Assembly: GCA_964019415.1 (NCBI GenBank)
Contig: OZ025874.1
Span: 3,578,696-3,642,695 of the forward strand
DNA from: Ianthella basta
Lineage: Eukaryota; Porifera; Demospongiae; Verongiida; Ianthellidae
Length of the DNA: 64,000 bases
Direction of reading: 5' to 3'
A program made the translations under genes and the position numbers. The notes beneath the pieces were generated by a model. It was given only the letters and a program-made list of their open reading frames with translations. It was not told the DNA's origin and did not search any database. Positions 24,801 through 36,800 of this stretch are shown piece by piece; positions within the stretch are counted from its first letter, which is position 1; every line of letters begins with the position of its first letter.

Positions 24801-27800
24801 CCACCGGCGAGGACAGCGAACGGTAACGGTAATGGTACCACCAAACTCAACTGTTCCCGTACTACTCTACTGCAACAACGTAGCTAAACAAGCCAGAAAA
24901 AGCAGCAAGCAGTCGACCAAACGAACCACCAGAACGAACTGCCAAAACCAACCAGCCACTGTGAGCAACAGTATTTTATACTAGTTACTTAGGGACTGAG
25001 TAAGTAATGGAATTTATACAGTTTAGAATATAGTCATGTCACGTGCATCCTAAAATTACTTCCGTACTTCAACATTGGTGAACATAGTTAATCCCAAAGT
25101 GAAATTTTGGTCACTAGAATCATGGGAAAACAATGAAAGAGGCGAACAGTTACTATCTATTACAGTGCAGCAGCAGCAGAAAAGGCCAGTAGCAATGCTA
25201 ACTCATCCTCAAGGTCGTTGCTCTCAAATATTTCTCTTTAATTTTTTCTTGTCATTGTATGGCTAGCTGCTTGAAAGGGGGTTTCCTGAAACCCCTGGAA
25301 CCCACCTCCCTACACCCCTGCACATCTGTCTCACATGTGTGACATGCCTTGCTTGGATCTGTGGCTGGTCAAAGATTCATGTAGGCATATTAATATTATG
25401 TTTGGGAGGGCAAGTGTAGTGTCTTACATACAATGCAGGGCTATCTGTAGTTGACAGCAACAAACTCGGTACTATTAGTTTTGACACATATCTGTCTGTT
25501 CTGTGCAGTGGTGGAGTGTCAGTGACCATCATTGGTGTTGACGTTGATGCTGCTGTCCAACCAGTGATCACATTGTTTAACAATAAAAGCATTTCAATGG
25601 GATCAGGAGTGAGTGTGACATGGCACAGGTTTGGTTATGAGTTGGTGCTTCATTTGATATACATAAAGTGTGCTAAACCTTAATAAATATTGTAATTAGC
25701 TTTCACCTTTCTCCCTTTCCAATAGAACTGCACCGTCCAGTCACTCACTTCCATCTCATGTAGAGTGCCCTCCCTGCCTGATGATGTTGGAGTTGGTGTC
25801 CAGTACAACTTCACTATCACCTTTGACCGGTACATCCTCAACAGCACTGAGGAGGCACTGGCACAGTCCTATCTGGAGACTACAGGAAACCCAACATTAG
25901 AATCCTTTGATGAGATCTACACATTTGACAGTGGAAGAACCATAACCATAGCTGTGAGTTGTAATCGCATAATTATATAATGTATGTATTACATGACTGG
26001 TATGAATGATGACCTGCGGTCGCCATGTAGTGTGTAAAGGGAGCCCTGCATGTGTACTATGGCTTTAAGTGTGGGTACATATACAGTATACTACTGGTGC
26101 AGTATTAGGTGTGTATCACTAAATTCAATTTCCAATGAGATTCCTGGGCATGGCATATAGACTCTTCAGAGATGTGATAGATCTAATTTATTAAAAGTTT
26201 ATAAAATGTGGAGCTGATGTGAATTGTATGATGCAGTAATTACATGCAGTGATGTTTCGGTTACTTAGGGCACCAACTTGCACCGTGTTCCTGACAGTGA
26301 CTACTCTGTCACTGTTGGAGGCCAGCCCTGTACAGAACTGGATGTCAACAAGGCAGGAACAGCCATCACCTGTCTTCCTCCACAGTCTGTGTCAGTGTCT
26401 GGTCTGTTAGATCTGGCTGTCAATGTGAGTATATCATTAGTATGTGGAATTGAAGCACACCAATTTTAAAATAAATGATAATTTGTTACAACCTGTGTGG
26501 TAGTCAAGATTTGAATCCTAACATTGTACCATTTGTCCAAAGTCAGGATTTGACATTTTCATGCAGAAGAACTCTTATATACAGCCCATTTACACTAGTG
26601 GTACGATTCCATAACCGGTTATGAGAACTGTTCTATGGATCGGTTTTCATCGGTTCAGCCGCCGTTTACACTAGTTTCAGCGAAACAGGTTCGAGTAATG
26701 CAGATGAAGTGCAGAAAAGGACTATAGCAGTCTCCAACAGATGATTTCCATTGCATAGGTGCTGAATTTCTGAACGAATGGCGGAGTTATCGGTAATTGC
26801 CGCCTGAGCGGCCCTCTCCCATACACAAAGAAGCACCTCTGTGTCACTCCAGACACCAACCATTGCTTTTTACCTGCTTAGAGCACGATACAGACCGCTA
26901 CTGTAGAAGTGAACTACTGAAGCTTCTCTGTGCTCTCAAACTACCCGGTTACGCGCGAGACAAGTGGTGTGAACAGCCGCTTACAAGTGGTATTGTTTTC
27001 ACTAGCAAACGGAACGGTTCTGGACCGGTTTGGACCACCTACCCGAGGTGGTACCGTTCCGCGTAGAACAGTTCGCTTTAGAATCATTCCACGCCCGTTT
27101 ACACTACAGTAAAGTATCATTCTGGAATCGTTCCAGAACTGTTCCACCGCATAGTGTAAATGGGCTGTTAGACGATATTTTTTATCAATAGCAAAAAGTG
27201 AAAAGAAATTGCTTTATATACACATGGTATGCAGCACACAGAAGTCATTGAAGGTACATAAAAGAACCTGTATGCTGTCCACAACTTTGAACACACTGAT
27301 GTGGTACACAGATGACAACCTGTGGAGTTGTTCCATGAATGAGTGACAGCTAGTGCTAATGTCAAAACGATTCTACAGTGTATTCAGATGAAAGCCGAGA
27401 GTTGAAATACCATTTTTGTAGTCTCCCCCTTGAGGTACCACCTGAGTGCATATATTGCTTCTGCCTAAGTGTTTGTGGTGAATTCTTTTAGCAGTGAATC
27501 TCTACTATTTTCTTGTGTCTACGTATAGGTGTATATTGGTGATAATCTGATGGAGCATGTGGGCACACTGCATTATGACCTCAACATCATTCTCACTGGA
27601 CTACAAGACAGGGAATTTAGTGGAGGAAGAATCAGCATCACAGTTAGTTTCGAAATGAATAGTGTTTGTTGTACCTATCAGTGCGCAAACATTTTTTGGA
27701 AATTTTGTTATGTTGCATTATAGTGTCTTTGCTCACCTCTTAGTGTCTTTCTGTTGGAATCAAATACATGACTGTATTACTGACATTATGCACAGTGTGT

Positions 27801-30800
27801 ATTTATGTCCATTAAGGGTGTAACACTGTATCATTGCTTCTTTGCTCACCTTCCCTTATGTCAGAGTCCATGTTGTTACAGGCTGCATTCACAACTGTGT
27901 ATATATACACCTATATATGTCCATTTTAGGGTGTCAACCTGCAACGTGTTCCTGACAGTGACTACTCTGTCACTGTTGGAGGCCAGCCCTGTACTGATCT
28001 GAATGTCAACGATGTAGGGACAGCCATCACTTGCCTTCCTCCTGTTGTGGCACAAGTCAATGCACCAACTGTTGTGAGTGGTTAAACCTCATTACTTTCA
28101 TCATTTTAGCTGTGAATATATACCATCTGCAGTTTGGTTCCAAATATTTTATAAGGATAAATTACATGCAGTGATCAGTTATACTCCTAATATTCCTGAG
28201 TGTGCTACACATGACAGTACAGTGTCACACTTTGTAGTAGCTAGTATGGCTATAATTGGGGGTTCAGACTACATGTATTGCTATGCATAGCAACTTGAAG
28301 ATGATTAATTATTATTGTGGAGTGTGCACTGTGGAGACTGATGTTGATATTGTATTCGTTCACTTTCTCAGAACAATTTTGACTGCCTATATTTTGTTTT
28401 CGTGCCGGAACAGTACAACATCACAGGCAGCAGGCACACAATCACAGATCTACTGCGAAGAGGCTTAAATGTTCCTTGCATGTTGAAGAATTCGTGGGCA
28501 AGACAAAGAAATGAAACAAGTATTTCGAGTTAAAAAACTCGTGGGGTGCCGACTCAAACTACTTGCTAACAACTTCCCTGTGTATGTTCAATAGTTCACA
28601 TAGTTGGGTATGCAGCATTGCTGCTGGTGTGAAAGATGCATCACAATGCCATAGACTGGGGCTGCAAGAGTTTCAAGTCTCCAGACCAGGAAGTCATCCA
28701 GTGAAAGCACCCCTACCAAACTGTCAAAATGCTTCGCTGATGCTTTTTGTTCTACATAACATTCTGAATGAGGATGTACATGTTTATTAGTGCCTGGAGT
28801 AGGAGTGTGCTGGCTAAAACCGCTACCCTAAGTGGTAACACCATGATTCGATTTGTCTCTCATTCGACCTCAGTTGTATTTGGGGCTGTACCTCGCAGGA
28901 GAATAGTTAGATAAGCTTTCTTCTACAATAGTATTACTTAAACATGTTCTAGAAAGAGTTTGCGTACCTTGGGTACACGGCGAAATACGAAGAATGACCA
29001 TTATGAGCCTAGCAAATAGAGAGCGTCGAGCGCGGCCATTTTACAATGTCTGCCAGTGATAATTGGAGCTCTTTCTCGCAGAAGAGACATTCCTTAGGCT
29101 TTTTATTAGTATCACTCTATTAACACATGTTCATGACCACATTTCATTCGATTCAAAGACAGAGAAACGCCAATGGAGATGATTTTAAGCTTTGTAAAGA
29201 TTGATGTGAGTGCCGCCATTTGCAAAATGACCGAAATATATATATATACTAGCGGACAGACCTGCCCGAAGGGCTGGTCTGTCCGCTTGCTCGGCGTATG
29301 CCAGCTGGTTGGACACAGGCTGGTAATGCCATTGCTACTCAGGCCCCAGCTAGTAATGCACTGGCTGGTCATGCATGCTCTGGCAAAGCATAGTCCAGGC
29401 TGGCCTGGTGATGTCAGTGTGGCTGACCTACCATGAGTGCATGCAATTTACATGAAAGATCACTGTAGACAAACAACGGTTAGCTGATGGTTTCTGTGTG
29501 TGAAATGGCCCCCTTTCCTTTTTTCCGCTTCGGCATCGTGCTAGCTTGGGTGTAATCCTCGCACCTGCGCGCGAACGCCAAGGATATGGCAGACTTTCTT
29601 CCAAGATCCAAGATGGCCAATCGTCGGTTCATCCTGGGTTTTCACCACGCGCTCCTCAGCAGCAGCATATGTTAGCACGTCTACCACCTTATATTGATGT
29701 GAGGTACAGTGTGCCACGGATGGGAACGTTTGGGCACGTTTCGTCGACGTTTGCGGGAGGAGTTCGCGAACAACGGTTGGGATTCTTCTTTTGTATTGGC
29801 AGCATAGGAGCGTGCACGGAAAACCGTATATTTTCTCCGTAAATCCAAGATGGCGGACGGTTGTTTGGAGGTTTTTCGCCGCACACTCCTCGGCAGGGGT
29901 TTCTTCATGCACATCGCCCCCCTTAGATCAAGACCGGGTGTGGTGTCCATAATCTGGGAAAGTTTGGTGTCGATGCGCCGTTGCTCGCGGGAGGACTTTG
30001 CTAACAACCGTTCTGCTCAATCCCTCTTTATTGGGGCGAGCCTGAGCGAGCCCCACACTGATCAGTTGTACGGCAGCCGTGTCTGTATATATATATGTAT
30101 CGTACGTCTTACCGGAAATCTCTATTTGTGGCCGAGAAAATGGCTGCCGTTTGTGAACTTCTGGATTATTCGCCACGGGAAAGGGCTAACGTCGGTGTAC
30201 ACGAACGATAAGAGCGCGAATTACCTAACTACTATCCAGTTGACGCCCAATGCTCCACATAAGCTGTAACACAACTCCTTCGGCTTCAGACTTTCATCCA
30301 TGCTTAGAGATGACGCCTCCGAGCGACCATCCACAAGGGCCACAGCGGTTTCAGCAAACACAAGCGCCCGACTTAACTACCTTATTAACTACCATCCATT
30401 CACAGACTGCATCAACAATCTCGCTACCTTAGTAACTACCATCCATTCACGGACTGCAGCCACAATCTCGGCGTCAGAAGAGATACAGAGCTCTGCACGG
30501 CCATGACCTGGGCAAACTGAAATTGGTCTACAACTTTGGAGTGCACACCAGCGGGAAAAGCTGCCCGACATGTACTAGCAACAGCCCGGAGGGAGGATGC
30601 TGCAGTTACCAACTAGCTTCTACACATGGCCTGACGCCCACCACCTTGGAGCCTCTCCACAACAGTGTGCAGGTGCAACCTGCTCCTTCACACTTGTGCA
30701 CGCACAACGGGATGCGGAACTCAATGGGTCAGCTGTACTGTACTGTGTGTAGCTAGCTGCGCCTGCCCAGCTTCACTACTCTCTGCTATTGCCCGGCATG

Positions 30801-33800
30801 TGCTTCACACCACACTTCCACTCGCTCAGGCTCGCCCCCACGATGTTAAACATCTGCCTAGTATATATAGACTAGCGGACAGACCCGCCCTTCGGGCAGG
30901 TCTCTACGTGTGCTCAGCGTATGCCAGCTGGTCAGACACAGGCTGGTAATGCCATTGCTACTCAGGCCCCAGCTAGTAATGCACTGGCTGGTCATGCATG
31001 CTCTGGCAAAGGATAGTCCAGGCTGGCCTGGTGATGTCAGTGTGACTGACCTACCATGTCCATGCAGACTTTCTGCAATAGAAAGCTATATAATGTACAA
31101 AGGAATGCTATAATTATATGTACAAAGATAATCTCTATGTGTACAAAGACATCAATAGATGTTACTGTGTAGCTACATGCTGATGTTTATAGCTATAGTA
31201 CTTCTCTATAAACAACATTCCTGGTCTTACCACCAGGTACATAAATAAAAAGATTATTAGGATAGCCAACTCTTGAGCAACCCACGTGGAATTGACCATG
31301 AGCAAAGCAGGGTGGTTCAAGGTATAGGCCAGCGACTATCAAATTTTGGCCTTGGGCTTTGTTGATCAACATGGCAAAACAATGTGAACGCCTAGGATAC
31401 GGCATACTTTCTTCCAAGATCCAAGATGGCCGACCGTTGGTTCATCCTGGGTTTTCGCTGCGCGCTCCTCGGCAGCAGCTTATTTTAGCACCTCTACCAC
31501 TTTATGTTGAGATGGGGTACAGCGTGCGACAGCTGAGAACGTTTGGGCGCGTTTTGTCGAGGTTCGCGGGAGGAGTTCGCGAACAACGATTGGGGCTCCT
31601 CTTTTGTATTGGCAGCATAGGAGCGTGCCCGGGAAATCGTATTTTTTCTTCGTAAATCCACGATGGCGGATGGTCGTTCAGAGGTTTTTCACCGCGCGCT
31701 CCTTGACAGGAGCTTATTCGCGCAAGTCACCCCCCTTAGATCGAGACCGGGTGTGGCGTCCATAATCTGGGAAAGTTTGGTCTCAATTGGTGGCCGCTCG
31801 CAGGAGCACTTCGCGGACAACCATTCTGCTCAATCCCTCTTTATATATATACTAGCTGCAAGGCCCCCGCCTTCGACAAGCCCTGTAGGAGGGTCCAGTG
31901 TATACTGTAAAGTGGTCGAGTGCTTCCTGTAGGGGGGTCTAGTGCGTCCTGTAGAGGGGTCCTGTACGTTTATCGCAGATCCAAGATGACCGACAGTTGG
32001 TTCATCCTGGGTTTTCGCCCCGCGCTCCTCGGCAGCAGCTTATTTTAGCATGTCTACCACCTTATATTGATGTGAGGTACAGTGTACGACGGCTGGGAAC
32101 GTTTGGGCGCTTTTCGTCGATGTTCGCGGGAGGAGTTCGCGAACAACGGTTGGGGTTCTTCTTTTGTATTGGCAGCATAGGAGCATGCGCGGAAAACCGT
32201 ATATTTTCTCTGTAAATCCAAGATGGCGGACGTTCATTTTGAGGTTTTTCGCCATGCGCTCCTTGGCAGGGGCTTCTTCGCGCACGTCGCCCCCCTTAGA
32301 TCGAGACCGGGTGTAGCGTCCGTAATCTGGGAAAGTTTGGTGTCCATGCGCCATTGCTCGCGGGAGCACTTCACGGACAACCGTTCTAAAGGCTCCCCAG
32401 TCTAAATAATGATCCCCTGACCCTGACCCTGACCCTGACCCTGCTCAATCCTTCTTTATATATATAGCTATATACACTAGCTGCAAGGCCCCCGCCTTCG
32501 GCAGGCCCTGTAGGAGGGTAAACTGTAAAGTGGTCGAGTGCTTCCTGCAAGGGGTCTAGTGTGTCCTGTAAAGGGTCCTGTACGTTTTTCGCAGATCCAA
32601 AATGGCCGACGGTCGGTTCATCCTGGGTTTTAGCCGCGCGCTCCTCGGCATTAGCTTATTTTAGCACGTCTACCACCTTATATTCAATTCAATTCAATCA
32701 TTATTAGAGTGCACCGCACCAAATGGTGCTAGGACACAAAAGGTCCAATGTAGCACTAACATAAGAACACAAGCATAAAGACTAGTTCAACATATTGATG
32801 TGAGGTACAGTGTACGACGGCTGGGAACGTTTGGGTGGATTTCGTCGACGTTCGCGGGAGGAGTTCGCGAACAACGGTTGGGGTTCTTCTTTTGTATTGG
32901 CAGCATAGGAGCATGCGCAGAAAACCGTATATTTTCTCCGTAAATCCAAGATGGCGGACGGTCGTTTTGAGGTTTTTCACCGCGCGCTCCTCGGCAGGGG
33001 CCTCTTCGCGCACGTCACCCCCTTTAGATCGAGACCGGGTATGGCGTCAGTAATCTGGGAAAGTTTGGTGTTGTTGCGTCGTTGCTCGCGGGAAGACTTT
33101 GCGGACAACCGTTCTGCTCAATCCCTCTTTATATATATAGACTAGCAGACAGACACGCCCTACGGGCGGGTCTCTCCGCGTGGTCAATGTATGCCAGCTG
33201 GTCGGACACAGGCTGGTAATGCCATTGCTACTCAGGCCCCAGCTAGTAATGCACTGGCTGGTCATGCATGCTCTGGCAAAGGATAGTCCAGGCTGGCCTG
33301 GTGATGTCAGTGTGACTGACCTGCCATGTGTGCATGCAATTTACATGGAAGATCACCGTAGACGGATAGTTGTAAGAAGCTGATGGTTTCTGTGTGTGAG
33401 ACAACCCACTTTCCTTTTTCCCCGCGTTGGCATCGCGCTAGCTTGGGTGTAATCCTCGCACCTGCACGCGAACGCCTAGGATACGGCATACTTTCTTCCA
33501 AGATTCAAAATGGCCGACAGTCGGTTCATCCTGGTTTTTTGCCGCACGCTCCTCGGCAGCAGCTTATTTTAGCACGTCTACCACTTTATATTGATGTGAC
33601 GTACAGCGTGCGACAGCTGGAAACGTTTGGGCGCTTTTCGTCGACGTTCGCGGGAGGAGTTCGTGAACAACGGTTTGGGTTCTTCTTTTGTATTGGCAGC
33701 ATAAGAGCATGCGCGGAAAAACGTATATTTTATCCGTAAATCCAATATGGCGGACGTTCGTTTGGAGGTTTTTCGCCGTGCGCTCCTCGGCAGGGGCTTC

Positions 33801-36800
33801 TTCGCGCACGTTGCCCCCTTAGATCGAGACCGGGTGTGGCGTCTGTAATCTGGGAAAGTTTGGTGTCGATGCGTCGTTGCTCGCAGGAGGACTTCGCGAA
33901 CAACCGTTCTGCTCAATCCCTCTTTATATATACTAGTGTACAAAAATTTCTTTAGAAAAAGCATAGAAACAAACGACAGTACGATACGGTACAGGTTCAT
34001 TACTGCGTGTTCACGATGCAGGGGGAAATTAATGAGCTTCGAGCGCAGTACTGACTTCAGTGGGATACAAGACGTTTCGATCCGTAGATCTTCATCAGTT
34101 GTAATACAAAACTTAGGGAAGCGCGACATTAAATAAGGGTGTGTGTGTCATTGAGTGTCAAAAGTTGGCGGGGGGTGATGTAATGGGTGCATCTAAGTTT
34201 TGTATTACAACTGATGAAGATCTACGGATCGAAACGTCTTGTATCCCACTGAAGTCAGTACTGCGCGCGAAGCTCATTAATTTCTCCCTGCAAACAACAG
34301 TACCTCAACACCACGATGAACCACATTTCCGTGAAGTTCACTCTGCATTCCTAATTTCCTTGCAGCTAGATGGGACTAATTAGCTAGCCATTTGGGTCCA
34401 TGCCACAAGGAAATTAGGAATGCAGAGTGAACATCACGGAAATGTGGTTCATCGTGGTGTTGAATTGAATTGAGCGATTGTAACTTGCCTAAGGGCATGC
34501 CATTGAATTGAGAGTGCATGGGAGGAAATTCAATGGCATGCCCTTAGGCAAGTTACAATTGCTTGCTGCAGCGTGCACTCCAATGGCAATGGTGCAGGTT
34601 CTGACCGGCTGTAACTTGCATGTGCTGGCCCGGAGCCACTGTAACTTGCACTGGTGGTCTTTTTCAATGACCAACTAGCGCAGATACTCTACTGGCACAT
34701 GTGGTGGTGGCTACTGTAACTTGCACTGGTGGTTGTTTTCTATGACCAACTAGCACAGATACTCTACTGGCACATGTGGTGGTAGCTACTGTAACTTGCA
34801 CTGGTGGTCTTTTTCTATGACCAACTGACGCAGATACTCTACTGGCACAGGTGGTGGTGGCTGCGATATTGTTGCACTGTGTGGTGGTGGTGGTGGTGGT
34901 GCTTTTTCTAGAGCAATGGTGCATATACTGAATGCATGCATTGAAACATGCACAGTGTGGTGGTGGTGGCGGTCGTTTCATCTAGAAATGCATGTGGTGG
35001 CCATAATATTGTAACTTGCACTGTGTGGTGGTGGTAGTAGTATATGGTAGCAGCACCTGATGTGCATGGTGGTCTGTTTTCTTGCAGCTGTAGCACATAA
35101 TATACTGCTCATTGCAACTTCCACTGTGGTGGTGATGGTAGTTGTATTTATCTATTGGTAGTATAGTAGCTGAATATTGTGGCTGGATAGTTGTGAGCAA
35201 GTGTACATGTGGGTGCTGCTCTGCTCCAGCATAGCAGCAAATGCCTACAAATTGGTGTCAAAATGTGATTGTTCAAAACATCGCCTCCATTTTGTGACTA
35301 ATTAAGCAATCCTGCTAATGTCATGAGCAAATGGGCCATCTAACTATGTCCACTTAGTATCAAGACTTAGCGGGGCGGGGTAGGTGGGATATGCATTGAA
35401 CCTCACTTTTCTCGGCCATTTTGCGACTAATTAAGAAATCCTGTTGATGACATGAACAGGCGGATTATCTGGCTAGGTCCACCAAGTGTCATGACTGAGC
35501 GGGCCTGGCTGATTGAATAAATCATACACCTAACATATGTCGGCCATTTTGAGGCTAATTAATAAATCCTGCTAATAACATAAGAAGGTTGACCACTTGG
35601 ACGTGTCCACCAAGTTTCACGCCTCAACAAGCTCAGTTGCATTAATATAAATGCGCCATACATTAAGTGCTCTCCTATGTGCATTTATATTAGCATTTTG
35701 CAGGCTGCTTGTAGAAGAATGAAGACTTAATTCCGTCTCATTTAAAAGTCTCAAAATCTCCCATACTTCAAAGCCATACCTAGCACATGTTCATGAGGGC
35801 CGCCAAACCCCCTGGGAATTATTTATTTATTTATATTATATTATTTATTTACTTTAGATTAGTGGTGTATATTGTAACTTGCACTGTATTTAGATTAGTG
35901 GTGTATATTGTAACTTGCACTGTATATAGATATACGAACATGAAGCCATACGAATACCTAAATCTGAAAACAATATAGGGGCGCATTTGGCGCCCCAATA
36001 AAAATGCTTGTTTGGTCTGAAACAATGACTGGTGTACTCCTCAGTCACGCTCATTCTATAAGTATATAGCTCTGCCCATTCCGGGATTAGCCATTTGCTA
36101 TGAATATCATTAAGGCTTTCCAACCGCCAAAGTTAATTCCATCAAATGCCATAATTTCAGCAATCTGCCATAGTAAAATCCCACCAAATGTCTGGCCATA
36201 CAATAGGTATTGTCAAGGCATGCAGCAGCATGCAGTATGATACTCTGCAATTCTGTAGGTTCACATTGGAACCTTAATGACAGTGGATGTTGGCAGTCTG
36301 AGCTATGCTGGTGTTATCTTTGGAAGTTTATTGTCTGCCATTTCTCTATTGCTTGTGTTGGCAGCGATTGCATTCTTCATAGTCATTAGTTGTAAGCTGT
36401 ACAAGAAGAGGCTGTCTCGTGAAAAGGCTCACAACAAACAACTTGAGCAGGAGGTGCTCAACATGAAGTCACAGGTCACCATGATACATGGACAGATGAA
36501 AGGTTTAGTGTTTATACACTCATAACATATAATACATTCACATGCAGTTGAGGAATATATGTTTGAATTGAGATTATGCATCTCATGCAGCCCTAAACGG
36601 CAAATTTATAAACTCAAAATACCAGATCCACATACTGTATATTTATTAACAGCTAGTGTACTCAATTTAGTAAACGCTCATTGCTACATCATATGCCTTG
36701 AAATAGGGGATTCTCATATGCAATTCAAAAAGTAGAAAGTTGAAAAATTACAAGGTTTGGCAGTTGAGCAACGAGGCCTTCTCTGCTGCTAGATGTGCAA

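Larger units (their letters stand above)
28320..36195. repeat. 8 kb repeat nest in copy B intron 17
   Basis: Sequence on either side of this block is continuous in fragment E (around 54540-54630), so nearly all of intron 17 is inserted material. It includes three copies of a ~190-bp unit (29250-29436, 30872-31060, 33143-33330), about five copies of a ~450-bp unit, the TIR repeat at 30035-30845, CCCTGA repeats at 32410-32440, an inverted pair with ribozyme-like cores (34018-34292), GTG-rich satellite (34490-35210) and the GGGGCGCC terminus at 35930-36000. Many short open frames here are repeat-borne and not genes. Confidence 0.75.

Noticed and set aside
29541..33809. Numerous overlapping 60-180 codon frames on both strands
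   Set aside because: All follow the periodicity of the tandem repeat; treated as repeat sequence, not genes.
34664..34981. Threonine-rich open frame on the minus strand
   Set aside because: Translation of the GTG/CAC satellite; no gene features.
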